A DNA stretch of 64,000 bases. Source: Marisa cornuarietis (taxonomy: Eukaryota; Mollusca; Gastropoda; Architaenioglossa; Ampullariidae). Shown here piece after piece: positions 26,541 through 41,500 of the stretch. The notes beneath the pieces were generated by a model. The model searched no databases. It had not been told where the DNA came from and worked only from the letters and a program-made list of their open reading frames with translations. Each line of letters starts with the position of its first letter. Position 1 is the stretch's first letter. Position numbers and translations under genes: made by a program. Location: positions 13,708,501 to 13,772,500 of the forward strand of contig SMMW01000622.1 of assembly GCA_004794655.1 (NCBI GenBank), in the 5' to 3' direction.

Positions 26541-29500
26541 TCAAAAGGGTCAAATGGTTTTGTAATATTTTGTATGATATGAAAAGTTGTGGATATTTGT
26601 AGATATAGGTGCATGGTGCAAAGTCACGAAATATTTTTGTATCTTGAATGACTCTGTTCTGTGTGCACTAACCATGAAGGTAGTAATGAGATCAAGTGTG
26701 TGGTTATCCTGTTGACAAGCACTAACAATGAGAACCATGAAAAAGTCAGGTGAGTGGGTTTCTGACCATCTTGCTGGTCTGCTTATTAATGGTAAAATCA
26801 AGTCTTCTTTACAACAGTTGAATATATTTCCTTTCAGTACTTTAATTTTTTATTGTGATGAAACATAGCTACATTTGATTTTTATACAGAGACTGAAGGC
26901 ATTAATATATTTCATAAATTTATATGGCATATTTTGTATTTCAGCTTAATTTCTGAGGAACTAAATTCACTGTATTAAGGCTGATTTTTAATTCAGCCAA
27001 TAATACAATTTGTGAAATCTTTTGTTTTAAGTGTCTACAAAAATTACATGCTTTTTAATGAAGATTTGTTGTTTTTGTTGTCGGGGGTTGAGAAAAACTG
27101 TGATGACACTGGTGATGTCTTAATGGTATCATCTTTCCTAACTTTACCTTTTACCCACCTGAAACAGACAAACCTGATGTACCTGAAGGTCCCCTGCAGG
27201 CATCAGATATTAAAGAAGACAGTGTCACTCTCATTTGGAAACCACCAAAGTCAGATGGAGGATCTCCTGTCACTGGCTACATCGTGGAGAAACGAGATGC
27301 TCGAAAGACAACATGGTCAAAGGTAGCTTCTACAGATTCACAAACACTCACCTGTAAAGCAAGCAAGCTACTTTCAGGGACACCTTACATATTCCGTGTT
27401 ATGGCTATAAACAAGGAGGGAACAAGTTTACCACTTGAATCTGAAGAAGTTGTCCCACAGAAACCATCAGGTGAGAGTATAGAATGATGCTGACATCTCA
27501 TACTTCATAGATTGCTGGTTGTCATATTTTGATAAATTCAGTAAACATTGATGCTAACTTGCATAAGGAATAGTGTAGAATACAGCATGCAGATTGAACA
27601 GTTTTAGTAAAGGGATTCATGTGTAGATTATAGCTTTTAATGTTGTGTCTTTCAAATAAAAAGACACCATCAACGGGACTAGTCTATTTGGTATTATTAT
27701 AGTGTGAGCAGCGGTACTTCATGCATCAGTAATAATAACTGTATTCTAAGAATAAAGGAAGAAATGAAATGAAACTGAGAACCAAGAAGGAAACAAATGT
27801 TATAAACTGTTTCTTTTAAATGAAAATGTCATTTTAAAATGCAGAAACTCCAGGAAAACCTGTTGGCCCCATCAAGTTTAGTCAAGTATTGTCTGACTCA
27901 GTGACCCTTGCCTGGTCACCACCTAAGAAAGATGGCGGTTCACCCGTTGTTGCCTATACTATCGAACTGACAGATGATGCTGGGAAAAACTGGAGGCACA
28001 TTGGTACTGTCGAGGCTGCTCACACCATCTACATAGCTGATGGTCTGTCAGAAGGACAGGATTACAAATTCAGAGTTTGCGCTGTGAACAGTGTAGGGCC
28101 AAGTGAGCCTCTTGTGTCAGACAGCATCAGACCAGAAAGGAAAATTGGTAAGTGAGGAGGATGGGAAGGAATTTCTTCATGTGCATGTTTGTGGGTAGGT
28201 GGTGTGTGTGTGTGAGAGAAGTAGACAAATGTACTAACGAACATTGTAAAAAACAAAAATCATGATTTCAACACCTGAATTACATGTCATTCTTGATTCT
28301 TTTTTGTAGGCAGTTGAATCAGTCCATTTCAGTATCAGGTGACTAAAGTACAAATACTATGTCTTTGCAGGGAAACCTGCAAAACCAGAGGGACCTTTAG
28401 AAGCTGTTGACATTCAGCGAAATTCTGTCACCTTGAAGTGGAAACCACCCAAAGAAGATGGTGGCTCGCCACTCACTGGCTATGTTATAGAAAAACAAGA
28501 TGTCAAGTATGGAAGCTGGTCCAAAGTGAGTAAGGTGGAGCCTACTGTTACTGAATTTTGTGCTACCAAACTCCAGGAAAAATCCAGCAATCTCTTCAGA
28601 GTGATGGCAGTCAACAAGGCTGGACAGAGTGAGCCACTGGAGATGGATAAGCCTGTCACTGCCAGGAGTCCTTTTGGTATGAATATCATTTGCTACATTT
28701 TCCCGCCCAAATTTCACTGTTGTTACCTTCTGCTGACTTCTTGGACACCAGAAAATCACAAGATGTGATTTTGAATTGGTGTATTAATATTAGTATTAAA
28801 TCTTCACTTTTGCATTCTTTATTGTAGATGTCCCTGGAAAACCTGAAGGACCACTTGAGATCAGCAATGTGACAGACAAGTCGGCTGACCTGAAATGGAA
28901 TCCACCAGAAAGTGATGGAGGCAGCCCACTGACAGCTTACATCATTGAGGTGCGTCCAGACTCCAGATCTACATGGACCAAGGCAGGCAGTGTTGACAGC
29001 ACTAACACCACCTTCACTGTACCTGACCTCAAAGAGGGAACAGAATATCACTTCCGAGTCATTGCTGTCAATGCAGAGGGTCAGAGTGCTCCACTCGAGG
29101 CTATGGACACAGCCAAACCAGCCAAGAAGAAAGGTGAGCTAAAAAAACTGCTTAAATTGTTTTTATGATAGTAAGTTTATGACAAATGAATGAAATTACC
29201 TCTCATACTTAATTATGCCAACAGTTTCAAGCTTCATTTTTTTTCTACAAATGTTTCAGGTCCACCTGGTCCTCCCAGAGATCTGCGAGCAGCACGTGTT
29301 GGTCCAGACTATGTCACTCTAGAATGGAAACCACCAGCAGAAGATGGAGGTGCCAAGGTGACACATTACCGTGTAGAGAAGTGTGAGGAGACCAGTGAGG
29401 AGTGGGTGAAGGTGGAGGACATCAAGTCCCTTGACACAGCCTACAAGGTGACAGATCTCAAGGAAGGCATGGGGTACTACTTCTCAGTATCTGCCAAAAA

Positions 29501-32500
29501 TGAAGTTGGCTTTGGTGAAGCATGTGAAACAGAAGCTGCCATCACACCCAAGAAACCAGAAGGTACTATGCAAAACTTCATAGAAATGATAATTTTCATT
29601 TAAAATAGGGTATTTTGTTTTAATCTCATCAAAAGGTTATAAATATAGACTAAATTACTAATGTAGAATAATTTGCAAATGTTTTAGGTCCCCCAGGCCC
29701 ACCAACTGCTCCTCTCACTGCAGAGGACATTGACAAGACATCAGTGACTTTGTCCTGGAAACCTCCAACAGATGACGGAGGATCTCCTCTCACAGGCTAC
29801 ATTTTAGAACGCCGAGAGTCCGCTCGCACCACCTGGACCAAACTGGACCACATAGGACCAGACTCACTGTCATACAAAGCACTGAACCTGATAGAAGGCA
29901 ATGAGTACTACTTCCGTGTTTCAGCACAAAACAAACATGGAGTCAGCTCACCACTGCAAACTGACAGTGCTCTTAAACCAAAGAGCAAATATGGTCAGTG
30001 AATGTTTTTTATTGCTTTATTATTATTTTTTCTACTCTGTTACCTTTTTGAAACATATTTATAGTATTAAAGCAGAAAAATTGAATTATGAACAAGTCAT
30101 TTACTATTGTTACACCTGTTTCATTACTACAACTACCTTCTTATACAATCTTCAGATGTGCCTGGTAAGCCAAAAGGACCACTTGAGATCAGCAATGTGA
30201 CAGACAAGTCGGCTGACCTGAAGTGGAATCCACCAGAAAGTGATGGAGGCAGCCCACTGACAGCTTACATCATTGAGGTGCGTCCAGACTCCAGATCTAC
30301 ATGGACCAAGGCAGGCAGTGTTGACAGCACTAACACCACCTTCACTGTACCTGACCTCAAAGAGGGAACAGAATATCACTTCCGAGTCATTGCTGTCAAT
30401 GCAGAGGGTCAGAGTGCTCCACTGGAGGCTGTGGATACAGCTAAACCAGCCAAGAAGAAAGGTGAGCTAAAAAAACTGCTTTAATTGTTTTTATGATAGT
30501 AAGTTTATGACAAATGAGTGAAATTACCACTTGTACTTTGTTATGCCAACACAGTTTCAAGCTTCATTTTTTTTCTACAAATGTTTCAGGTCCACCTGGT
30601 CCTCCCAGAGATCTGCGAGCAGCACGTGTTGGTCCAGACTATGTCACTCTAGAATGGAAACTACCAGCAGAAGATGGAGGTGCTAAGGTGACACATTACC
30701 GTGTGGAGAAGTGTGAGGAGACCAGTGAGGAGTGGGTGAAGGTGGAGGACATCAAGTCCCTTGACACAGCCTACAAGGTGACAGATCTCAAGGAAGGTGT
30801 GGGGTACTACTTCTCAGTGTCTGCCAAAAATGAAGTTGGCTTTGGTGAAGCATGTGAAACAGAAGCTGCCATCACACCCAAGAAACCAGAAGGTTGGAAG
30901 AACTTTGTTAAAAGAACTTTGCTCCACCTGATGGAAATGAAATTTATGAGATAAATTTTAAATTACATGAATTTAAGTTCTCTTACCTTACTATTCTGCA
31001 AACAGTGTGTATATGTGTTTATTTGTGTGTATTTTTTAAGTGTAGGTGCATCATATTAGTGAAGAATAGGCAAGTGGATGAATGTGTACATGAGTCTTTG
31101 AGCACGAGTGAAGGACTAAGCATCTGTTGGAAAGAACACAAAATGCAGGTCTCTACATCCTTTTTGGTGTCCATCACAATATTACAACAATAATATTAAA
31201 GTAATTTCACCAAATTTTGTTAAATATCATAAAATTGCATTTGTTTGCAAAATTGATTTTAGGTCCCCCAGGCCCACCGACTGCTCCTCTCACTGCAGAG
31301 GACATCGACAAGACATCAGTGACTTTGTCCTGGAAACCTCCAACAGAAGATGGAGGATCTCCTCTCACAGGCTACATTTTAGAACGCCGAGAGTCTGCTC
31401 GCACCACCTGGACCAAACTGGACCGCATAGGACCAGACACATTGTCATACAAAGCACTGAACTTGATAGAAGGCAATGAGTACTACTTCCATGTTTCAGC
31501 TGAGAACAAACATGGAGTTAGCTCACCCTTGGAAACTGATTCTACTGTTAAACCACAGAGTCCATACGGTAAACTTAGTGAACAGCATATTATTCTTTCG
31601 CTGTAACCTAGCATGAAATTCTTTTGTTAGAAATTAAAGAATTATGATGCCATTGTGCGTATGTATGTACCAATAGGAGATAAATGTTAAGTTTTACTTA
31701 TCTGGGCTTACTGTTTCCATACTAATCAGATGTACCTAGCAAGCCTAAAGGACCACTGGAGATCAGCAATGTGACAGACAAGTCAGCTGACCTTAAGTGG
31801 AATCCACCAGAAAGTGATGGAGGCAGCCCACTGACAGCTTACATCATTGAGGTGCGTCCAGACTCCAGATCTACATGGACCAAGGCAGGCAATGTGGACA
31901 GCACTAACACCACCTTCACTGTACCTGACCTCAAAGAGGGAACAGAATATCACTTCCGGGTCATGGCTGTCAATGCAGAGGGTCAGAGTGCTCCACTGGA
32001 GGCTGTGGACACAGCTAAACCAGCCAAGAAGAAAGGTGAGCTGAAAAAACATCTTAAATTGTTTTTATAATAGTAAGTTTATGACAAATGAGGGAAATTT
32101 CCACTAGTACTTGATTATGCCAACACAGTTTCAAGCTTCATTTTTTTTCTAAAAATGTTTCAGGTCCACCTGGTCCTCCCAGAGATCTGCGAGCAGCACG
32201 TGTTGGTCCAGACTATGTCACTCTAGAATGGAAACCACCAGCAAAAGATGGAGGTGCCAAGGTGACACATTACCGTGTAGAGAAGTGTGAAGAGACCAGT
32301 GAGGAGTGGGTGAAGGTGGACGACATCAGCTCCCTTGACACAGCCTACAAGGTGGTAGATCTCAAGGAAAGTGTGGGGTATTTCTTCTCAGTGTCTGCCA
32401 AAAATGAAATTGGCTTTGGTGAAGCATGTGAAACAGAAGCTGCCATCACACCAAGGAAACCAGAAGGTAGGGAAAATGGTGATTTTAAATTTGTACTTAG

Positions 32501-35500
32501 ACCAGCATTAATTAAATGAATAATCTGGATTAATATTTTAAAAAGGCAATAATAAGGCACCAAGATCTCGTATCTCATTTGTTTTCAATGGATGCTAAAA
32601 TTTAAGTGGTACATGCATTGGTCTTTTTATTTTAGATGTACAGAGTTGGGGAGGGTCAGTGGGTGAATGTGTATTTTGTCTTGAGCATAAGTGAATCACT
32701 AGGCACATTTTGTAAAGAATCCAGTTCTCTAAAATTGCTCTTACAGTATCATTCGGATATTATTAATGTCTTTTTATCAAAATATTTTAAATATAAAATC
32801 ACACTTGTTGCAAAAATTGTTTCAGGTCCCCCAGGCCCACCAACTGCTCCTCTCACTGCAGAGGACATTGACAAGACATCAGTGACTTTGTCCTGGAAAC
32901 CTCCAACAAAAGATGGAGGATCTCCTCTCACAGGCTACATTTTAGAACGCCGAGAGTCCGCTCGCACCACCTGGACCAAACTGGACCACGTTGGGCCAGA
33001 CACATTGTCATACAAAGCGCTGAATTTGATAGAAGGCAATGAGTACTACTTCCGTGTTTCAGCACAAAACAAACATGGAGTCAGCTCACCCCTGGAGACA
33101 GACTCTGCTGTAAAGCCCAAGAGTCCATATAGTAAGTTAAATTATATCGTTATATATTATTTTCATTTATTTATCTTTCATGTAGTTTTAATATAATTTT
33201 TCCTTCCTTGATAAAAGACATACAATAATAAAACTGTATGTGTGTATATATAAATAAATGGTAAAATGTAGGTTTTTTTTTTTTTTTTTTGGTTGCTGGT
33301 CAGGGAGGTACTAAACACCACACTTTTCTTAGCGGCAGTGAGAATGGTGCTCATATTCTCTCCCTCACTACTTTATGTTCCTCAACACTGTATGTTGTCA
33401 AGTAGACATTCCTGATAGCTAAGTGGGGAAACGTGACTCACCATGAGTATTGAACTGGTATGCTTATGGTTTTAACCATTCAGCTGTTTACTTCCCCAGT
33501 ATGTATGTATGTATATCTAATTTTTTTATTTGTTTATTTGCTCCATATAAACCATTATCTTTTGATTATCAGATGTACCTAGCAAGCCTAGAGGACCGCT
33601 GGAGATCAGTAACATAACAGACAAGTCTACTGACCTAAAATGGAATCCACCAGAAAGTGATGGAGGCAGTCCACTGACAGCTTACATCATTGAGGTGCGT
33701 CCAGACTCTAGATCCACGTGGAACAAGGTAGGCAGTGTGGACAGCACTAACACCACCTTCACTGTACCTGACCTCAAAGAGGGAACAGAGTATCACTTCC
33801 GAGTCATGGCTGTCAATGCAGAGGGTCAGAGTGCTCCACTGGAGGCTGTGGACACAGCTAAACCAGCCAAGAAGAAAGGTGAGCTAAAAAAAAACTGTTT
33901 TAATTGTTTTTATGATAGTAAGTTTATGACAAATGAGGGAAATTTCCACTAGTACTTGATTATGCCAACACAGTTTCAAGCTTCATTTTTTTTCTACAAA
34001 TGTTTCAGGTCCACCTGGTCCTCCCAGAGATCTGCGAGCAGCACGTGTTGGTCCAGACTATGTCACTGTAGAATGGAAACCACCAGCAGAAGATGGAGGT
34101 GCCAAGGTGACACATTACCGTGTAGAGAAGTGTGAAGAGACTAGTGAGGAGTGGGTGAAGGTGGAGGATGTCAACTCCCTTGACACAGCCTACAAGGTGA
34201 CAGATCTCAAGGAAGGTGTGGGGTACTTCTTCTCAGTGTCTGCCAAGAATGAAGTTGGCTCTGGTGAAGCATGTGAAACAGAAGCTGCCATCACACCCAA
34301 GAAACCAGAAGGTAGGGAAAACGGTGATGTTAAATTTGCACTTAGACCAGTGTTCATTAAATGAATAATCAGGATTAATTATTTTAAAAAGGCAATAATA
34401 ATGCACCAAAGACTCGTGCCTGATTCGTTTTCAATGGATGCTAAAATTTAAGTGGTACATGCATTGGTCTTTTTAGTTTAGGTGTGCAGAGTTGCGGAAG
34501 GGTTAGTGGGTGAATGTGTATTTTGTCTTGAGCATAAGTGAATCACTAGGCACATTTTGTAACGAATCCAGTTCTCTAAAATTGCTCTTACAGTATCATA
34601 AGAATATTATTAATGTCTTTTTATCAAAATATTTTTAATATAAAATCACACTTTGTTGAAAAAATTGTTTCAGGTCCCCCAGGCCCACCAACTGCTCCTC
34701 TCACTGCAGAGGACATTGACAAGACATCAGTGACTTTGTCCTGGAAACCTCCAACAGAAGATGGAGGATCTCCTCTCACAGGCTACATTTTAGAACGCCG
34801 AGAGTCCGCTCGCACCACCTGGACCAAACTGGACCGCATTGGGCCAGACACATTGTCATACAAAGCACTGAACCTGATAGAAGGCAATGAGTACTACTTC
34901 CGTGTTTCAGCACAAAACAAACATGGAGTCAGCTCACCCCTGGAGACAGACTCTGCTGTAAAGCCCAAGAGTCCATATAGTAAGTTAAATTATATCGTTA
35001 TATATTATTTTCATTTATTTATCTTTCATGCAGTTTGATTAAAAAATTGTCCTTCCTTGATTAAAGACATACAATAATAAAACTGTATATGTGTGTGTAT
35101 AAATGGTAAAGGTTCTTTTATTTATTTATTTATTTTTTTTGTCATTGGTCAGGGAGGTATTAGAAATCACACTTTTCTTAGCAGCAGTGAGAATGGTGCT
35201 CATATTCTCTCCTTCACTAGTTTACCTTCTTCAACCCTGTATGGAGTCAGGTACCCATTCCTGACAGCTGAGTTAAATGGGGGAAGCCTGATGCACCATG
35301 AGTATTGAACTGGTATGCTTATGGTTTTAACCATTCAGCTGTCCACTTCCCCAGTATGTATGTATGTGCATATATATATATATATATAATTTTTTTATTT
35401 ATTTGATCCGTATAACCATTGTCTTTTGATTATCAGATGTACCTAGCAAGCCCAGAGGACCGCTGGAGATCAGTAACACAACAGACAAGTCTACTGACCT

Positions 35501-38500
35501 AAAATGGAATCCACCAGAAAGTGATGGAGGCAGTCCACTGACAGCTTACATCATTGAGGTGCGTCCAGACTCTAGATCCACGTGGAACAAGGTAGGCAGT
35601 GTGGACAGCACTAACACCACCTTCACTGTACCTGACCTCAAAGAGGGAACAGAGTATCACTTCCGAGTCATGGCTGTCAATGCAGAGGGTCAGAGTGCTC
35701 CACTGGAGGCTGTGGACACAGCTAAACCAGCCAGAAAGATATGTGAGTGCTGCTTCAAAGCATTAATAACTAGTTTAGTTTGGAAAATTTAGAAATGTTG
35801 TTGCTTTCTTTATTTCCAGCTTTAACTTACAAATTAAATTTATTTTAGACTGCTCTTAGTCTTTTTTTCCTTGTTCGTTGTTGAACTGTATTTACAATAC
35901 ATCTTTATTGCTTACTTTAGTTTACAACCGAGATAGAAATTTTCCTTCATTAGGAGCACTCATAAGTAATAAACTAAGAAGAATACAGTCACATTCCACA
36001 CACCCATACAATTACTACACTCGCACTCATAGATTTGAATACTATTTAAATTTAATACCAGAATCACCTGTTTGAAAGCCTGTTTTATGAGATAAAGAGA
36101 ACAGACGTATTTAAACATCTAAAGAGAAAAGGAAGGTGAACAAAGATGTGAAGGAGTCATGAGGATGGATGAAGATTCAAATGAGTGATTTTGCATAAAC
36201 CTGCACTTTTTACAGCACTCCCAGGCCCACCAGAAGGTCTGCATGCTGCTCGTGTGGGTGCTGACTATGTCACTCTGGAATGGATACCTCCTTCAGATGA
36301 TGGAGGGTCGAAGATAGCAGCTTATCGTGTTGAAAAATGTGAGGAGACAAGTGAAGAGTGGGTGAAAGTCGAGGACATCAAGTCTTTGGACACAGCCTAC
36401 AAAGTGACTGGTCTTAAGGAAGGTGTTGGGTACTACTTCTCAGTGTCTGCCAAGAATGAAGTTGGCTTTGGTGATTCATGTGAAACAGAGGCAGTTATCA
36501 AACCTAAGAAACCTGAAGGTGGGTATCTGTATCAAGTGTTATTTATATATAAATAAACATCTTGGAGGAGAAGTTTATTATTTGTTTTGTTTTTAAGAGC
36601 TTGCACGTGCAATATAAAACACATGGTAGTGGGAAACAAAAGGAACATGAGCAAGTATGAAACCTAAAATTTTGGAATTTTACAATTCTTTAGTGATTGT
36701 ACATTGAGCAGAATTAAAATCAATTCAAGACAATGTCTTTGCATGCACATAGTATCTAACACTTGTTGTCTTTTATTTGAGGTTTTTCCCTTTCAGCTAC
36801 CAATGAATAGTGTACTTAATGAGCAATAAACTTCAGACATTTATACAAATCTTCACAGCTTCTTTAATATAGTTTGTAATTTCAAATGCCCAAAGAGGTT
36901 TCTTGACCTCTTAAAGCAGACTAACTACTTATTACTAATAAGATTAGATTACAGTTGTGTGAATCGCATTTGCAGAACGACCAGGACCACCCACAGGGCC
37001 ACTTCTTGTCTCTAACATTGACCTAACTTCGGCTACTTTGACCTGGCAACCTCCACAAGATGATGGTGGTGCACCCATTACAGCTTACATAGTGGAGCGC
37101 AGAGAGTCAGGGCGCAGCAAATGGACCAGATTAGACCACCTAGACCCAGACATTCTCACTCTGAAGGCCACCAATCTTATTGACAGCTGTGATTATTATT
37201 TCCGTGTCATGGCTCAGAACAAAATTGGTCTTAGTGAACCTTTGGAGACTGAAAAATCTGTCAAACCTCAGAGTCCTTTCAGTAAGTATTTCATAACAAA
37301 GAATAACAGAATAAGAGCTTATTTTATTGTTTTATAAATTGAAGGATATTGTTTATGGGGGTGGGCACATAAAAATTAAATAGCTTGTCATTTTACTCTC
37401 ATGCATTTGTAGAATGGGAGAATCAGTGATAGGACTACAAGTAACTGACATTCAGGATTGCTGCTTAAAGGTACAGGAAAACTCAAGGACTTTATCAAGA
37501 ACAAAAATTTCAATGAGAAATTTTATATTTTAAACAGCAAAGCCATCCAAACCTGTTGGGCCACTTGAGATCAGCAATGTGACAGACAGGTCAGCTGACC
37601 TGAAGTGGAATCCACCAGAAAGTGATGGAGGCAGCCCACTGACAGCTTATATCATTGAGGTGCGGCCAGACTCCAGATCCACATGGACCAAGGCAGGCAG
37701 TGTGGATGGCAACAGTGCCACTTTCACTGTACCTGATCTTCAAGCAGATACAGAGTATCACTTCCGAGTCATAGCAGTCAATACAGAGGGTCAGAGTTCA
37801 CCTCTTGAAGCCAAAGACACAGCTAAGCCTGTAAAGAAGATAGGTGAGTCCTGCCTGATGTTTGATTATTTACCAGTCTGACAATTAATAACAGTGTGAT
37901 TAGATGCAAAATGAAAAAAGCTAGTCTGCATAAATGCTTTGCACAAACCCTTGATTTGCCTTTTCACTTTTCAGTTTAGAATGTTTAATTGACAATCACA
38001 TAACAGAAGTAATTTCTCTCTGTTTAGTACCCCCAGGTCCACCCTCAAGTCTCCGTGTCAGCAAGATTGGACCAGACTTTGTTACCCTTGATTGGAAGGC
38101 ACCATTGGAAGATGGTGGATCCAGAATTACTGGTTATCGCCTGGAAATATGTGATGAAAGCTCAGATCAGTGGGTCAAGCTTGCTGACCTCAAGGCATTT
38201 GATACAAATTTTAAGGTGACAAACCTGAAAGACACTGTCAGCTATCTATTTGCTGTGTCTGCCCAGAATGCTGCTGGCTATGGTGAGCCATGTGAGACAG
38301 AGACAGCAGTAAGCCCCAAGAAACCTGAAGGTTTGTAGCAAGTCATACTGTGGACACTGAATGATGTGTATGTGTGTTTGTTAACACAATTTTATATGCT
38401 ATAACAAATTTGATGCATATATGGATTTATCAGAGAAAAGAAATGGCTACTAGGCTTCTTGGAAAAAGATGAATCTAAATTTAATAGTAATTTAAAAACC

Positions 38501-41500
38501 AGAAATTCACACACAAATAGTTAATGGCTGTGTGATAAAGGCTTCTCTTTATTTTTTAGTAAGTCGTTTATGAAACATTTTAACATAGTTATATATTTAT
38601 AAATATATGATGCAATATAGTCCTTATACCTGTCTTTAAGTCCATGCATGATACATTATTTATATTGTGGACTTATTTACAAATGTGTGTTTATGTACAT
38701 CTTACACACATTGAGAAACATATCTTTTGAAATACGAATGAAGTCACATGCTATTTTGTGGCTTAATTCTCTTAAATCATAATATTATTTCATGTCTGAT
38801 AAATGGTGTAATTATTTATTTTATATTACTAATTTCATTTTAAATGTTATGGCTACATTCGTAATCAGGCCCACCATCCAAACCAGTTGGACCACTCAAA
38901 ACAAAAGAAATTGAACGCACTTCTATTGCACTCGAGTGGCAACCACCAACCGATGATGGAGGTTCTCCTATCACAGGCTACATTTTGGAAAAACGTGACG
39001 CAGGTCGACCAACCTGGACTCGAGTGGAAAAACTTACACCAAACAAGGCATCATACAAGGTTCAGAATCTGCTTGAGGGCTCAGAGTACTACTTCCGAGT
39101 CAGTGCAGAAAACAAACATGGAACCAGTGAGCCTCTAGAAACAGAGGCAACAGTCAAGCCCAAGAGTCTATTTGGTAAGTTCTTGATTCATCATTTTTAT
39201 TCCTGTGATTTGATGTCTTGTCACTTGACAAAATTATGAGTTGATGTTATATGCTTATATCATGTGCCAGGTTTTGATTTGACACATATATGTTTGTGTG
39301 AAGTTTGAGGGTGGGAAATGTGCTTAAAATATTATATTTATAATTGGTTGACTCATCATCAACTGTGAAATATAAAGATGGTGAAAGTGATCTTTATTCC
39401 AGCTTTGAAAACAATGAGATTACAAAAAAATTTTGTAACGTCATAATAAGTTTTCAGTGTTGTGTGAGAATGGAATCAGTATAGATTGTAATAGAATGTT
39501 GAAGATGTTTTCATTTAGCAGAATTGTGCAATAATTAAACTTTCACAACTGAGGAGTGTAGATGTCAAGAGGCTGAATTTCTTACATTGTTTTCCTTTGT
39601 TGTTTTTTCAGTAGGAATTCATTAGATGTACACATGAAGCTGCCTTTTTATGGGAGACACTGCTTTTTGTTTTTTTACAGATACGCCATCCAAACCAACA
39701 GGCCCTATCAGATTCTCTGATGTCACAAAGGATTCCGTCACTCTTTCATGGCAGCCTCCTGATAGTGATGGTGGCCTCCCCATTAAAAAGTACAATATTG
39801 AGTACCGAGACACACGCAGGACAGCTTGGGTGAAAGCTGGCTCAGTTTCCAAGGAGAACACTAGCTTCACTTGTGCAGACCTAATTGAGGGTAATGAGTA
39901 TGTCTTCCGTGTCACTGCTGTCAACGATGAGGGTGAAAGTCCACCACTTGAGTCAAAGGAAACAGTGAAACCTCAGAAGGACATAAGTAAGTTTACCTTT
40001 CCACATCAGATCAAAAAAGTAGCATCTAATAAATTTGTTTTATTCTTTTTTTTTTTTTTGCAGTATGTCTGTCAGACTTCTAGTTTTTCAGTGATTATAA
40101 ATTAGTTGATTTTAATGGGGTTTTTTTAATTTTCTTTGCTGTATTTTGGAGAAGATTGTAACTATGTATCAACAAATTAATAAAATAAATGTAAACATAA
40201 TTAACTTTGCTTTCCTTAGCAACACCAAGTAGTCCAGCAAACATCTCCATCAAGGATACTGGAAAGGATTTCATCACTGTGGAATGGTCACCACCCAAAG
40301 ACAGTGGAGGCTCAAAAGTAACAGGCTACACAGTCATGTATCGAGATGAGGATTCAGATGACTGGAAGCAAGCAGGAAGTGTAGGACCTCTGGAGACAAG
40401 CTTCACAGTCAAAGATCTGTCTTTGGACAAGAAGTACTATTTAGCTGTGGCAGCTGAAAACAAGAAGGGCTTGGGAGACCGAATAGAGACAACGTCTCCA
40501 ACATCACCAAAGAAACCACTGCGTAAATAGCTTTGTGAAGCTTTTATTTTAGCACTCTATGTTACATGTGTGTCCATGACTTTTAGATTATTTACTTTTA
40601 AAACTTGTATGCTTTCACACTGAGCAAAATTATGTCATGTTAAATCTTGAAGACAATTGTGTATCCAAATCAGAAATACATGTACATTCAGCACATCATC
40701 TTCACCTTATCAGAGTGTAATATATCTCCAATAACTGCCAAGAACAAGTTGATTTGTTTCTCGTGTTATGGTAGATGCATCAAGAAGAAATATGCACTTC
40801 TGTGTAAGGTCTCTATGGACTATAGAGTAAAATTTCTTTTCTAAAAGTCCATTGATTGATTATAACAAGATCTCAGAGGATGCTGGTTGATTTTCCGCAG
40901 AAAAACCATCACCACCAGAAGGTCCTATCAAGTTCACAGATATTCAGCGAACCTTTGTTACCTTCTCTTGGGGCCCATCACCATATGATGGAGGCACGCC
41001 AGTCACACACTACATTTTGGAAATGAGAGAGACTTGGAAGATAACCTGGTCTCCTGTGACCTCAGTGAAACCAGACATCACTTCCTATTGTGTTCAGAAT
41101 CTGAAAGAAGGAACAGAGTATTTCTTCCGTGTCATTGCTGAGAATGCAGTTGGCAAATCAGAGCCACTGGAATCTGATGGTGTTGTGCCCAAAAGCCCTT
41201 ATGGTGAAAATTAATATTTTTTCCTCATTTGTAAAATTCAGTTCTATTAGTATTTAGCTCAAAAGTATTTATTTTCTTTCTGAGGTTTGCATAAATTCTT
41301 TACAGTCTGTGCAAAGCATCACTGCTGTTGTTCTTTTACAGTCTGTATAAACCATCAGAATGTAGTTCTTTAATCAAAATGGAAATTTTTGTGGAGTTTT
41401 GAAAACTGTTAAAATTCGCAGATGACTAGAAAATGTAAAGAACTAAAAAAAAAAAAAAGGTTTAGAGAGTCAAATGCACAAACCATATTATTCTATTAAT

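Larger units (their letters stand above)
25136..27167 (+). other. Intron 39 with microsatellites
   Basis: A 2032 nt intron with no exon found. It carries a CA tract at about 25603-25665 and a pure (CAT)21 at 26478-26540; the rest is AT-rich. Confidence 0.75.
28828..35742 (+). repeat. Recently amplified FN3 triplet block (exons 43-55)
   Basis: The order A-B-C recurs with nearly identical exons and introns: A at 28828, 30156, 31730, 33573 and 35437; B at 29260, 30590, 32164 and 34009; C at 29688, 31263, 32826 and 34674. Unit spacing is about 1330, 1574 and 1845 nt. The A-to-B introns (about 126-130 nt) all share GTGAGCT at the start and TTTCAAGCTTCATTTTTTTT near the end. Confidence 0.95.

Noticed and set aside
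26411..26602. Plus-strand open frame with a poly-Ser tract
   Set aside because: It is the translation of the (CAT)21 repeat in an intron, without domain or splice support.
28945..32044. Repeated second-frame plus-strand open frames within class A FN3 exons
   Set aside because: The main frame encodes clean FN3 domains. The alternative frame is open only because the exons are copies of each other.
28828..35742. Possible CRISPR-like or satellite array
   Set aside because: The repeat units are FN3 exons plus introns of 1.3-1.8 kb, not short repeats with unique spacers.
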